64,000 nucleotides of DNA from Strigamia acuminata. Lineage: Eukaryota > Arthropoda > Chilopoda > Geophilomorpha > Linotaeniidae. The DNA is taken from contig OX442315.1 of NCBI GenBank assembly GCA_949358305.1, positions 12,116,427-12,180,426 of the forward strand, in the 5' to 3' direction. The notes beneath the pieces are model-generated. The model saw nothing but the letters and a program-made list of their open reading frames with translations, was not told the DNA's origin and made no database searches. How positions within the stretch are numbered: the first letter of the stretch is position 1; each line of letters starts with the position of its first letter. A program made the translations under genes and the position numbers. Below are positions 11,441 through 23,495 of this stretch, piece by piece.

Positions 11441-14400
11441 ATGGCATTTCTGGCTTGTTGTTTGGAGCCAGAAATCTTCGAAACAGTGTTGATGAAATGT
11501 GCAGACCCGCATTGTAAGTGATGATATTTATATACGATATCGGGATTATATTTTTTTTTATTTTTAAAATTTATTTTTAATTTATTTTTAAAATTTTTTA
11601 AAAATTTTTAAAAAAATTATTTTTTGATTTATTTTCGCAGGTTGTTGCAGTTGTTGTTCGGCCTTGCGCCCGCGTTACAAGCGCTTGGTGGACAGTATTT
11701 TCCCGGTCAATCCTCAGGTAAGAACGTGAGTAAATTTGCGAGATATTTATTAAATTTTTTGTTGATTTTTTTAGGATGGATTGGTGCGGAATAACATGGA
11801 GAAACTCACATTTTACGCGCTTTCGTCGCCCGAGAAATTGGACAGAATCGGCGAATATTTGGCACAACGAGTCAGTCGGGACATTTCCCGTCATCGTATT
11901 GGGTGAGAATGAGTCATTAATCGATGTTACTGAGAAATTGAGTTGCATTTCGCGTATTTTGTCTCGAAAATCAACGGAAAACATGTTTAAATCGAATGAT
12001 AACGAGTGATTTCGATGTAAATTGCTCGTTTTCTGTGTTAATGTAGCAATTTATACTCATTAATTGACTAAATGACTGCATTTATTATTAATTGTCTCTA
12101 ATTACACGACTGCACGCATTAGAATTTGAATTTTTCAACATTTAAATCGATTTATTTGTTGATTTGATGCATTTTTTACACGATGACGAAAAATTAAGTT
12201 TATTGCACTCAAATATTGACGTTAATTTAATAGAAATTAATGCATTTAATTGCTATTTTGGCCGCGTGTACAGAAGCCGTAATTTATTTATTTAATGATT
12301 TTTTTATCGTTTCCGCTTTCAGTTACGTTATAATAGCCATGGAAGCGCTGGATCAATTGCTGATCGCGTGTCACGCACAAACATTAAACCTATTCGTCGA
12401 GAGTTATTTAAAGATGGTGCAGAAACTACTCGAATGTCACGAACCCCAACTACAGATCCTTGCCACCCAATCCGTAAAAAAAAAATTAAATTTTAAATTT
12501 TTTTTTTTTAAATATTTAAATTTTTTCTTTCCAGTTCGTAAAATTCGCAAACATCGAAGAAGACACGCCGTCGTACCACCGCAGATACGATTTCTTCGTC
12601 TCCAAATTCAGTTCCATGTGTCACAGTAACCACGACAACCCCGATACTCGCAAACAGTAAAAAAAATAAAACACAAAAAATCCAAAAATCGATTTTTTTT
12701 CTCCCAGGCTCCGATTATCCGGTCTTAAAGGGTTGCAAGGCGTCGTCCGAAAGACCGTGAGCGACGATCTTCAAGTGAATATTTGGGACCAAGCCCACAT
12801 GGACAAAATCATCCCGTCGTTGCTATTTAATATGCAAGAAGGAAAGTGAGTTTTACATTAAAAAAAAATTTTAAAAAAATTAATTAATCGATTTTAATCT
12901 GGATTGCAGGGAATCAATCACGCCCATCGACACTCCCGACCACACATTGGACGATTCGACGCCCAATTCCGTCGCCGAGACGTGTTTGAGGGAATTATCT
13001 GGACGTGGGACGTTCGGGAATATATCTTCGGTGATGAAACCCGTGCTGCGGTATGCGATGATGAGATAAATTCGATTTTTGTTGTTTATTTATTTTTTTT
13101 TAGGCATTTTGATAATCACCGTTTGTGGGTGCCGAATACGTTCGCGGTGCACACGTTTAAGGTTGTTATGTATTCGATTCAGTCGCAGTATTCGTACGCG
13201 GTTATACAACTGTTGATGGGGCATTTGGATGATAATATTAAGGCGAATGCGCAGGTTAGGACGGGGATTGCGGATGCGCTGTCGCAGATCATCACGATTG
13301 CTGCCGGGGAATCTGTCGGTGGGTTGTTGAGAATTGGAGATTTTGATTTTTGAGATTATTAATTTTTTTTTTTTATAATTGTAGGGCCGTCTGTCTTGGA
13401 GATTATTAACTCGCTTTTGTCGCATCTGCGGCAATCCATCACCAGGACTAATTTGAATCAGCAGCAGATGGACGACGAACAGATTTTTCAAGAAACCGTT
13501 ATAAATAGTTTAGGTGAATTGGAATTTATTATGTAAATTCATGTTTTTTCGATTTTTTTCGACTTTTTTCGATTTCTTTCCGACTTTTTCCGATTTTTTT
13601 TCGACTTTTTTCGATTTTTTTTCGACTTTTTTCGATTTTTTTTCCAATTTTTTCGATTTCTTTCCGACGTTTTTCGATTTTTTCGATTTTTTGCAGAATT
13701 ATTTTGATTTTTTTTGATTTTTGCAGAATTATTTCGATTTTTTTCGATTTTTTTCGATTTTATCGTTTTTTTCGATTATGTTTAGATTTTTTTGCGATTA
13801 TTTTTCGATTTTTTTTCGATTTTTTTTCAAATTTCAATTTTTTTTAGGTGAATTTGCGCAGAATTTGCCGGATTACCAGAAAATCGAAATTATGATGTTT
13901 ATTCTGGGGAAGGTTCCCCCGCCGATGGGGACGGTCGATCAGCCGCCGTCAGAGGTGGATGTGTTATTGCAAAATATATTGTTGAAAAGCGTTTTGAAGG
14001 TGGCGACGAAATATATTACCGTTCATATGGTGACGGCGTTTCCTTTGGCATTCTTAACTCCGATACTCAAGATGTCCGTCGCGCCCGATCCGGAAGTACG
14101 GCTTATAGTGCAGCTCATTTTACACACCTTGATAGACCGGCACGAGAATACGGAAAAATTAAGAAAACCATGGTAAAATTAATACTAAGTTAACACTAGA
14201 ACGGCCAGACCGGTCATTTTGACCAGCACACCCAATGGGTTTACAATGGCATTATTTTTTTACTTTAGCTGATTATTTAGCTGGCATTTTTCTTAAAAAA
14301 TAATATAAAATATAGAATTTACCTATGACGGCCGAAACCGGTCAAAATGACGTTAACAATACGTACATACAATGTTTGGGCGTCAAATTAATGAAACATG

Positions 14401-16477
14401 CAAAGAAAATAATAAAACGAAAATTGATGGATTTTATAAAACCTGATAGAATTAAAAACGGAAATTTTGATTTCTGACACATGTAATTTTGGATAGATCT
14501 GGTTCCCCAATATAGGTGGTTAAACTATATCTAGTCATATTTATATATATATTACATTATTGTACATTAATTTATTATTAAGTCATTACAAATTACTAAA
14601 TTTTGATTCTTTTCAAACGGTCATTATGACTGGTTTTGGCCGTTCTAGGTGGGGGGAAATTCCGGCCCATTCTAGTGTTAAACTTAACAATTCTTTCTAG
14701 ATTTACTTTTTCGTCGGTTTTATTCTTGGTTTTATTTATTTCAGCATCCAGGATTTGAATTTAACGGTGGAAAAATGTTCCCGCCAGGACATGCTCTTCA
14801 TGAAAAAACACGGCCACGAAATCTTCCTCTACATCTACGAGAACCTCAGCTTCCCCAACAACCGCTCCGACAACCTAGACGCACTTTTCTGCACTCTCGC
14901 TCTCCTCTGCGTCGAACTGGGCACCGACGAAACACTAATGGACATGCTCAGACTCGTTTTAGCCTTCCAAGTACCCACAAATCAACAAAATCTCATCTTT
15001 TCACTCAAATTCACGCACAATTTGTCAATTTTCCTTAGGATATGGCTCTGACCAATAACATCCTACAAGACGACCAGCGTTTTTCCATCCACAGCATCGT
15101 TGCGAGCTTTCTGACCCTCATCGGGCAATTGACGGCCGTGAACGACATGTGTCATCACATAGAGCAAGTGATTAAAGCGCGGAACACGCACGCGCCGTAT
15201 TTGCTTCCCGAGGGTTGCACAGCGGCGCCGGCCGATGTCCATCCGGAAGCGATCCCCGAATCGCTCTTGTTTGATAAAATCATCATTTCCGAGGCGTTGC
15301 GACGCGTCGGACACGATACGACGCGATTGTTGGCGCCGTTTGTGCCGAAACAAAGTGATTTTTTGGGTTTTTTGGTTTTGTTTAGTGTGGAAAATGTTTA
15401 AATAAATTTTTTGTTTTAGGTTCGATGACGCTTACGCATAGTTTTAATGATTTGAATTCGATTAGTGTTGAAGTGGATAGTGTTGCGTCTTCGCCGGGAG
15501 TGACTAAAGTAATTAATCGGGCATTTGAAATTGTTAAGTGAATGAGTAAATTTTGCGATTTATTGTTTTTGGAATTGTGGCTAAATTGGACTAAATTTCA
15601 TTGAAATTTTTCAAAATTTAGTCAAATTATGTCGTAATTCATAAAAAATTAGTCAAATTATGCCGTAATTCATCAAAAAATAATCAAATTATGTCGTAAT
15701 TCATCAAAAATTAGTCAAATTATGTCGTAATTGATCAAAAATTAGTCAAATTATGCGTAATTCATAAAAGATTAGTCAAATTATGTCGTAATTCATCAAA
15801 AATTAGTCAAATTATGCCGTAATTCATCAAAAATCAGTCAAATTATGCCGTAATTTATGAAAATTTAGTCAAATTATGCCGTAATTCATCAAAAATCAGT
15901 CAAATTATGCCGTAATTTATCAAAAATTAGTCAAAATTAATTTAAATTTATCAAAAGTTTGGGTAAATTTTGAATTTTCTCAGATACTGACGAAATTGCT
16001 CAAAGATTTGGCGATATTGAACAAAAAATGCTTAAATTTATCGGAATTTTTAAACTGTTGATCGATTTTACAGAAATATCCGGGTGAAGAAGTGACTGTC
16101 GATTCCCTAAAGAAGATGCTGGCGGAACCTCGATCCACCAGAATCCAAGCGGAAGAAGAACGACGGAAGCAAATAGTTGAAAAATACCGAACGGCCACCT
16201 TCGAGGAACTCATGACTCGCAAAGAATGCAAAGTGAGCCCGACATCATTTATTTTCACAATTTCCAAATCTCACCAATCACCATCCAAATTAATTTAATT
16301 TTCCAGACCGAAATGCTACACAACAAGTTGAACGAAATATTCAGCAAACTGCTGCCGGACAACCGCATTTCAGGCAGTCCGATGATGCCGCCTCCGAGAG
16401 CGTCCGACGAAAGCCAGAAACAGGCGGCGCCACCTTCCATATACGAAATACAATTTCCGGAATTGTTTATATTTTGA
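11441..16477 (+). CDS. EFR3: EFR3 homologue (fly stmA/rolling blackout), PI4K complex plasma-membrane anchor
   Basis: Fifteen exons join in frame to 819 residues: 11441-11513, 11641-11717, 11775-11902, 12323-12473, 12535-12656, 12708-12845, 12910-13050, 13104-13318, 13385-13513, 13848-14172, 14745-14970, 15039-15354, 15420-15508, 16074-16232, 16307-16477. Every junction is GT-AG. EFR3 is a palmitoylated helical-repeat protein that holds the PI4KIII-alpha/TTC7/hyccin complex at the plasma membrane. Diagnostic parts are the Cys cluster CCCSCC with SALRPRYKRLVD (palmitoylation and basic patch), EKLTFYAL, AMEALDQLLIACHAQTLNLF and DTPSYHRRYDFF. Length is close to fly and human proteins. The N-terminal 24 residues before the Cys cluster come from a separate first exon. 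A polyadenylation signal AATAAA lies at 16637. Confidence 0.95.
13514..13847 (+). repeat. Low-complexity T-rich EFR3 intron 9
   Basis: The intron consists mostly of repeats of ttttttcgattttttcga and related units. Open frames across it encode only Phe/Asp/Ser-rich repeats and are not genes. Confidence 0.7.
14190..14681. mobile_element. piggyBac-type MITE in EFR3 intron 10
   Basis: The element 14194-14677 is bounded by TTAA on both sides (14190-14193 and 14678-14681), the hallmark target duplication of piggyBac transposases. The ends read CACTAGAACGGCCAGACCGG and, inverted, CACTAGAATGGGCC with an inner CTAGAACGGCCAAAACCAGTC. No transposase is encoded. It lies wholly within the intron and leaves the exons intact. 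Confidence 0.85.
15600..15945 (+). repeat. Tandem repeat, about 30-32 bp unit, in EFR3 intron 13
   Basis: About ten copies of a unit like attagtcaaattatgtcgta plus attcatcaaaa lie head to tail, with substitutions between gtc and gcc and occasional short indels. Confidence 0.8.
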
Positions 16478-17007
16478 ACCATTTACAAATAATCGAGATT
16501 ATTGTGATTTTTTTTAACTAGTTTTATTCGACGCAGGAAGACTCTAGAAACATTATTTTAATCAATGTGTGGTGTTCAAATTCAGCTCTGTAGAAAAAGA
16601 TGATGTCGTCTCAAAGATGAATACGTATTGTACATAATAAATTGTATATATAAAAGATTGACGTAAATATTAGAATGTTTTACACATTACAAGTTCAAAA
16701 GAAACGCCAAACGGGGTTTAGTGGATTTGATAGTGCGTTAGAATGATTATTTCGCCAAAATATCTTCAATTTTTACTGCAGAATGAATTTTTTTAAATAA
16801 ATAAAACGCCGCCGTATTTGCGGTGCAAAAATAGTGTTACTAAAAAACCCCTCAAATAAGGCCTATGTTCAATTTTACCGCTAAATAAACAACAGTGCCA
16901 TCTATTGGTGAAATTAGCTTTTTATTTAATGTAACGTCATTATCATCACAATTCTTTTGAATAGAGACATTACTTTTCTCAGAAAATCGAGTTGCGGAAT
17001 CGATTTG
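16478..17007. other. Intergenic / 3' UTR of EFR3
   Basis: Contains the EFR3 3' UTR with AATAAA at 16637-16642 and the AT-rich spacer to the converging galectin exon. No gene seen. Confidence 0.5.
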
Positions 17008-17523
17008 TTATTTCTTATGGTTATGGACCTTCATCGACCGAACGATCAAGTCGCCTTTGAGCTGGATGCGATCGATTTGCTTACAGGGTACTCTGTGTTG
17101 ATATTTAAACAGATACTTCCCATTGACGGTAACAAGAAGATGGTTCTTCGTGCACTTTATCTTCATATCGAAATCGGTGTTTGGCTTGAATACAAACTTC
17201 CCCACACGACGTTCTTCTTTGCCCCAACGACCTTTAATTTTCGAGTTTCTAACGAGTTGATGTCTCGAAAAACGAGAATGAATGGCTAAAGCAACGTCTT
17301 TATTTCGTCCATATTTATGGTTGCGTAATAATTTGATACTAAACCTAGAAATGAATAAAATCATTAAGAAACAACAAAATAACGATCAAAAGTAAAAATG
17401 GGAGTGAAAATGCAAACAGTCGCCATTTTACCAACGGGCTCCTGGTTTTGGTCGAGCAGACAAATGAATCGTTGTTCCCTTGCGCATCTTTCCTCCCGGA
17501 ATTGGAGTTTCAGAAGGCACTGC
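17008..17523 (-). CDS. Galectin carbohydrate-recognition domain (two last exons)
   Basis: Two minus-strand exons, 17523-17432 and 17344-17008, join in frame (TG|G = Trp). They encode one galectin domain: the ETPIPGG opening, then DVALAIHSRF, VRNSKIKGRWGKEER (equivalent of the family's R..V.RN...W..E sugar-binding set) and a C-terminal half ending at TAA 17010-17008. The canonical HxNPR is changed to HSRFSR, so sugar specificity may be altered. Galectins bind beta-galactosides and in insects are linked to gut and hemocyte immunity. The first exon is missing: the acceptor at 17524 has only 76 nt to the stop of the next protein upstream, so both may belong to one gene. Confidence 0.75.
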
Positions 17524-17599
17524 CTAAAAGTATACATACATACATATATATACGCATATGTTTTTATTTTTTTTTGTTAAAGTAGATTAAATTAAAAAT

Positions 17600-18343
17600 T
17601 CAACCAACCACACTTCCAACGGCATTTCCTCCGCTACTTCCACTGCCTGCAACGTCTCCACTGACGGAAATTTTAACGTTTTTGCTTTTTTTGCCGCCTT
17701 TTGAAACAACAGATATCTTCAAATTCGGATTGCGAAATAAGGTGGAAAAAAAACCAACTAAATCCTTGCTAATATTTTTCAGCTCACGTGTGCCTTTACT
17801 CGTGGTGATAAATATTGTGTAAGTTCCATCCGAATTAGTCGAAAATTTGACACTCGCTCCACCATCTCGAGCTTCAGTGAATAAATTATAAAATTTTGAA
17901 GATACAGTGAACTCTTTGACTCCTCCGCCAAATGAATAAGTAGACTGATCCTTCAGACATTTCACTGACAGAGATTTTAACGTCTGAACCGCTTTGCGAA
18001 ATACGGGAAATTATTAAGTTCGGATTGACGAACAGCTTAGAAAAAAGGTCAACCGTGCTCTTGTCAATCTTCTTCAGCTCACTAGTGCCTTTGCTCGTGG
18101 TTACTGATATTGAGTAAGAGCCATCCGAGTAACCGGTTATTTTCGGCTGAACGGTGTCTCCGCCAGCTATCGCTTCAGTAAGAAAATTATAGAATTCAGT
18201 AGAAACCGTGTATTGTTCATCTCCAAATGACACTACAAAAAATAAAATGATAAAATGTGAATTTGTTTAAATAATTCTACACAATATTACTCACATCCAA
18301 TGCAGAGCGCAAGAAACAAACAACCGAGGAGGTGGTTTGCCAT
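17600..18343 (-). CDS. Secreted protein with two copies of an unknown about 85-residue domain; frameshifted
   Basis: Exon 1 (18343-18295) encodes a signal peptide (MANHLLGCLFLALCIG). Exon 2 starts at 18232 after a TAG acceptor. Two homologous domains follow: SFGDEQYTVSTEFYNFL to VKISVS, and SFGGGVKEFTVSSKFYNLF to VKISVS. They share TTSKGT.ELK, FF/LFSxLFxNPNL and the ending. Domain 1 and domain 2 lie in different frames; the shift needed is near 17940-17965. A Gly/Ser-rich tail (GSGSSGGNAVG) ends at TGA 17600. I do not recognise the domain. Because of the tail and the galectin exons 76 nt downstream, the natural product may be signal peptide, two repeats, linker and galectin. The frameshift may be real decay or an assembly indel. 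Confidence 0.6.
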
Positions 18344-19163
18344 GTTGGTTCAGCTTGCTGATGGATTTGGGAGAATCTTTGGGGTGTATATATATACGGC
18401 AAAATACAATTATTTTGTTGTTCTATGTTTTCACTATCATGAATCGTTTTTGCCATCTGTTAATTACAGTTTTCAATTTTTGGTATTGTTTTTGTGAAAA
18501 TTATCTTAAGAGCTACAAGCCGCGAGTTGAAAATCAATTAACGGTACTTTAATTAAAGTAAACGCTGCTGAAAATCGGCAAATTTGTTTTTGGAAGAAAG
18601 TTAGAATTTTTTTGTAGCTGGTTCTTCGTTTTCAATTTCCTCAACTGCACCAGTAGCTACCGTAGCATCATCATCATTTGTTTCTAATAATGACATTAAC
18701 ATTATTTGTATAACGTTTATTAGCAAAGTAGGTTGGGGACTACGTAGACCTTATTCCCCGACATCAGATTGTTTGGTTTAAATTTCTGACATTGCAGTTA
18801 CATGTATTCTAAAAATTCAAAAAGTGCTCAATTTCACGTAATGCATAGAGTAGACGTCGTAACACACTTTGCCCTGGCGGCCAATAACAACATTGGCGGT
18901 ATCAAAAAACGCAACAGTGATTTGCCATTGGCTGGAGAACTGCAAAAATAATACCCATATAGCAATAAACCTTTTTAAATGAAGCCGGCAACTGGACTGA
19001 AAAATAAAATCTAATAACATTTGTGCTCAACATTTAATAGTGTTGTCTGCAGGTGTTTAGAATTGCTTTGAAGTGTCTTTAATTTGCTGTTATTGCGGCA
19101 AATAATTCTATTATGTGAGCAATTAGCTGCAGGTTTACAGTTAATTGTTTTTTCTTTATTCAG
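18344..19163. other. Divergent intergenic region between the secreted repeat gene and C-type lectin 1
   Basis: Contains a TATA-like TATATATA at 18386-18393 upstream of the minus-strand gene. A minus-strand ORF at 19020-18817 lacks convincing support. Otherwise AT-rich spacer. Confidence 0.4.
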
Positions 19164-19170
19164 TATATAA
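19164..19170 (+). promoter_or_regulatory. TATA box of C-type lectin 1
   Basis: TATATAA lies 51 nt before the start codon. The block ACAGTTAATTGTTTTTTC, the TATA box and the downstream CACATTGATACTTCA are conserved at the paralogue (28965-29026), which marks them as shared core-promoter sequence. Confidence 0.7.
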
Positions 19171-19220
19171 GCTTTCAACAAACTCACATTGATACTTCAC
19201 TACAGCCGATTAAACTGAAG

Positions 19221-20423
19221 ATGTTTTTCCAAAAAGCAAGACATGGTTCGTTTTCCTTGGTGTTACAATTTTCAGGTAAATATTTCGGATAGAAACAGAG
19301 AAAAATTCTTGTTTGAATTTCTAGAATTACTGCAAGCTTAGTAACTAAAATATTTTGAAAAACAAAATTGCAATTTTTTGATAATTGTGTGAACCTGGCT
19401 CAACAAAGTTGATTGAGTTGACGCAACCTTTGGTAACAGTTACTCTCTCAAATTTGTGAGTAGGACCTTAGACATAAATTACAATAGACTGCAAATTGAG
19501 ATATTACTTGTATATGTACTGCAAATTGAGAGAATATACGTAAGAAGCCAGCAGATACAGGATTATTAATTATAAAGTAGTTGTTTAATAACTGTAGAAG
19601 TGAATGCTAACCACAGAATTTAAAATTAACAACAACATTTTTTTTTAAATTTTTTTTTTATTTTATCATGTTTAACATTTTATAAACTTTTGAGTTTTTC
19701 CAGCGAAGTGTAAGTTAATCTTGTTTTTTTCTTTTTCATAAACATTTCAGTGGTCATCATTTGCTGCATGACTGGTGTTGCTTCGAGCTCTGACGCAGAT
19801 TGCGACGATGATTATGACGATTGCGATATTTGTCCAAGTGGTTTCGAACAGCTGGGCGATGGTTGTTACCACGTTTCAACACAGACTGGTACTTTTTTGG
19901 ATGGAGTTACATATTGTGAAGGCCAAAACGCGCAGCTTGTAAGCATCGACTCACAAGAAAAATCTGATGTTCTTAAAGATTATTTGAAAAAACAACCATG
20001 TAAGTGTAATTAGCAGACTCAGCTGGGAAATTGTGTAGAATTTGTGCACAAAATACGCAAAAACATCAATATTATCTACCAGTTGTCAAAAAGAAATCCG
20101 GTTTTACCTTTTTTGTGTAGATTTTCTACACAAATTCTCTGCTCGTGAGTTCGGAGTAATAAATAAATGAGTTTTTCTTCGCTCTTTCAGCGGGTTTTTC
20201 TTATTGGAGCAGTGGGGTTAATTTAAACGGAGGCGGTAATCGCAAGTTTTATTGGTTTTCCACGAGACAACCTTTTACTGTAACAAATTGGTGTAGTGGC
20301 GAACCAAACGGCTCTCGCAATTGTGTTAATCTTGAACAAAAGGGTGCGGGTGGAAGCTTTTGTTGGGATGATAATCATTGTGATTACAATGATCGGATGA
20401 AATTTATATGTGAATACAATTAG
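19221..20423 (+). CDS. Secreted C-type lectin (CTL1)
   Basis: Three exons, 19221-19275, 19751-19999 and 20191-20423, join to 178 residues with GT-AG introns. Layout: hydrophobic signal sequence spanning the exon 1/2 junction, a short acidic Asp-rich stretch (DADCDDDYDDCD), then one C-type lectin domain with CPSGFEQLGDGCYH, the LVSIDSQ strand, GEPNGSRNC and CWDDNHC. The EPN motif predicts mannose-type, Ca-dependent binding; WDD takes the place of the usual WND. Insect lectins of this type are secreted by fat body, gut or hemocytes and act in recognition of microbes. Its paralogue at 29038 is broken. Confidence 0.88.
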
Positions 20424-20984
20424 ATTTGTAACCTGAAATGAATTAAAAATGATTTTGAAAGTTCATAAGGACGATTTGTAGTAATTTTGACGAGAAACTA
20501 TATATTTACGATTTTTTTGGATTTTAGTTTGGACGAAATAAAACATGCTTCTTTTACAAAAACAGGCATTATTGTGTTTTCTTCGGGAGTCACAGGTACA
20601 TTTTCAAAAGAACAAAGATATTTTATGACAATTTATGACACTTTGCATACGCTTCCTGTTGCGCATTATCAAATCTCAACTAAAAACACCTCCTGACCGT
20701 TGGCTTCACTGCTCGTAGTTAAATTGCTTCCAGTGATTTTATACGGCCAATTTTCCCTTTAAATTATAATCCTCAAACTAATTGCTTATTGGTCATTTCT
20801 CTGAATGCTTTAAAATTCAAATGTCCAAGCCTTTTAAGCCACAGTATTTTATCATTATTATCATTATTATGCAATCACAGCATTTTTGCGCTTTTCTCCT
20901 CTGTGCCATCTTGGGTTTCCTTTTCCACCGCCTCGTCCTCTTTGGCTTTGGCGCTCAGGTTCTCTTTCCTTCTTTTCATTTTTG

Positions 20985-21325
20985 CATTCTTTACTGATGT
21001 GGTCAAAACCTTGGCAAGTATAGCATTTGGATTTTCCAAAACAATGTTTTGCTACATGACCGATTTTGCTGTATTAAAACAGGTGGGTTGTTTGTCCGTA
21101 TGTCTTTTCTCTTTTGCTTTGTATGCTCCCTCTTTTGAGCTTGGTTCTGTTTCATCACTTCTCATTTTGAATCGTCTTTCTTTATTTGCGACGGCTACTC
21201 TTATTTCACATAACGTTATACTTTTCTGGATTTGAATCGCTTCCTTGATTCTGTCAAATTCGGCTCTTAATCCATTTAAGGACATAAAACTTGATTTTAT
21301 GTTTTTTGAAGCCCTGCCCAATTCT
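20985..21325 (-). pseudogene. Ty1/copia gag fragment with zinc knuckle, decayed
   Basis: On the minus strand the 21321-21052 frame encodes a helical gag-like segment (LRAEFDRIKEAIQIQKS), followed after a frameshift by a CCHC-type knuckle sequence (IGHVAKHCFGKSKCYTCQG). Stops and frameshifts show it is dead. Confidence 0.55.
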
Positions 21326-21503
21326 GCACACAGTTCTGCACACAGTTCGGTATTAGTAACATTTCTTTCAGTTAGATGTCACTGCGATAGTGACATTTAT
21401 AACGCACATTGAATGAGATTTTTTTAAACATAAAAATGCAAAGTTGTCTATTTTTAAGCATAAAAATGTGAATTTATTGATTTTTACACGTAAAAATTAG
21501 GAA

Positions 21504-21767
21504 TTAATTGATTTTTTTTCGCATAAAAACGAAGCTGAGGAATTTAACACTGGGATCCGTCGATGTCGAGACAGGGTTGCAGTCTGGCAATCCAAACCGT
21601 TGCAGCATTTTCTTAATGTATCCTGACTGATCCAAACTGATGGTCCTCTTGGTCCGGTCTCGCAAAAATTTAATTCCAAGACAGTAATGCGCCGCTCCGA
21701 AATCTTTTATCAGAAACTTTGATAAAAGCGCATTTATAATTCGAATTTTTAGCTCCGAGACAACCAT
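21504..21767 (-). pseudogene. Ty1/copia reverse transcriptase fragment
   Basis: The minus-strand frame encodes the C-terminal part of a copia RT (RVT_2): FLIKDFGAAHYCLGIKFLRD, then ISLDQSGYIKKMLQRFGL and a DCNPVSTSTDP stretch. It is cut off at both sides. It lies upstream of the gag fragment in transcription sense, the opposite of the normal gag-pol order, so the two are separate fragments or a rearranged copy. Confidence 0.65.
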
Positions 21768-22893
21768 TCAGGGTCGCGGCAGTTGTTCAGAGTTGCTGGG
21801 TTCTCAGTCTCGCAGCTCTATCGTTTAAAATGATAACAAGATTATCGTCAGACATCTCGTGAGTTTTTTGTGCAACTATTTAGTAACCGTGACCAACTTG
21901 ATTGGCTGTAGCGTATTTGTTTTTATTATCTATATTTCCCCTTTGAAATATGTTCAGATAACATATTTTTTAAGCTTTGAAAAATTGCTGAATTTGCTGT
22001 ATTTGAGCGTTGAGGAAGATCAGAATCGGAGCTTAGACCAAGTAATTTGATCATTCCAGAATTTTATAAAATAATGAGTGTAACTTATTATTATCTAATA
22101 CTTTTTTTTTCTATTCTATCAGAATTTATTTACTGTGAATTCCCTCTAGGACCTAGACTAGAGAAGACGAATCGAGGACTTAAAGACAAAACTCCAGGAC
22201 CAAAACTCCTCTAATGTCCAGTAATGCTTAAAAACAATTTGTGTTTATGCTTTTAATTAAAACAATCATTGAAAAATCTTATTATTAATTTTATTCCCTG
22301 ACAAATGATCAGCCTCTTATGCTCTATGGTTTACTAAAGTGTCATTTGGACAGCTGCAAATCGTTTTGACTGTCAGAATTCCGCTACAGAATACTAATGA
22401 TAATTTTTCTTGATATATTATTTTACTAGATACCCGCCCTCGCACTAAAGAAATAACGTTTAATTATTTGTGGTATTATTTCTGATATTTAGGGTTGTTA
22501 GTTATTGAGACTTATCATTATCAAATCTTATCTACCGCCTGTTCATTACATCAGCACTGGGTGCAACATTTAAAGCGACATTTCTAAATCATTTGATTAA
22601 AAAATAATTCAGACAAAATCATAAAAGTTGTATATTTTCAAGGGAGAAAGAAATGGCTGTTGCTATTAATTTTTAAATTGGTTAGATGTCTTTAAAGTTG
22701 GACGACTTTTTTCTCAAAAAAGCTGTTTTTGGCCAATAACTTTGCAACGATGCCAGATGTAAAAATACCAACAACACAAATCAAATTTTTTACGTCATTT
22801 CCTATCGACTAAGCACCTTTCTGGTGCTTTTTAAATTTTGACAAATTTTGACCATTTTTTCCTACACAGCATTGCATGAAAGTTACATGAAGT

Positions 22894-23291
22894 TATACTC
22901 TAACTCACTTGTCAATACAAGTTGGGCCTTTCTCCCATTGGCCAAGCCTCATTACTCCTAACTGTAGATTGTGTACTGCCACCAGAATAAGTAGTTTTTT
23001 ATTTTTTTTTTGAATTTTTTTGATTATTATAATGATTAAAATCATTTCAATTTATTTGTATTTTACAATGAAACGTTTTTTCCATTCATAAAATTAGGTT
23101 AAATGCTGTTTTTAATTCTTCATACATTTTTGTTCAGTTTATTGGTTGCTTTTTCAGGAAAGCAAACCTCGATTACAATGTCTGTACATCAAGTGCAATT
23201 CTGGTGGTTTGGTCTATTTTTTTGTATCACTACACAAGTGAAATGGCTCGCCAATGAGAGAAAGGCCCAACTTGTAGTGAGTTAGAGCATA
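22894..23291. mobile_element. Inverted-repeat MITE candidate upstream of the first SNTX-GTPase gene
   Basis: The left end CTCTAACTCACTTG...AAGTTGGGCCTTTCTCCCATTGGCC is repeated in inverse orientation at 23245-23291 (inverse reads CTCTAACTCACTACAAGTTGG GCCTTTCTC). About 400 bp in total, no transposase. It ends about 200 bp before the start codon of the GTPase gene. Confidence 0.55.
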
Positions 23292-23495
23292 GTCGCGCTA
23301 ACTTGTCGACTCAGTAAGATACAACCTAAATATCCTTTTGGAAGTTGCTAATACGATTCATGCTATTTTTAATCTGTACTTACTAACAAAGACATAAATT
23401 TTATTTCAAATTTATTGCATACATAAACAATAAATTCTGATTCTCTGACATATTATTTTCAGATTGTATTTACCGTACTGAATAACCGACGAAAA

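Larger units (their letters stand above)
20424..22893. other. Intergenic with decayed Ty1/copia fragments, otherwise no gene
   Basis: Apart from the two copia fragments listed separately, the stretch is AT-rich without exon-like ORFs. Confidence 0.5.

Noticed and set aside
13514..13850. Phe/Asp/Ser-rich ORFs
   Set aside because: They are translations of a T-rich low-complexity intron of EFR3.
15600..15945. Regularly spaced repeats resembling a CRISPR array
   Set aside because: The units are directly tandem without unique spacers, in an intron of a eukaryotic gene.
18817..19020. Minus-strand ORF of 67 codons with a possible acceptor in the middle
   Set aside because: No start exon, no partner exon and no recognisable family; the open part behind the acceptor is under 40 residues.
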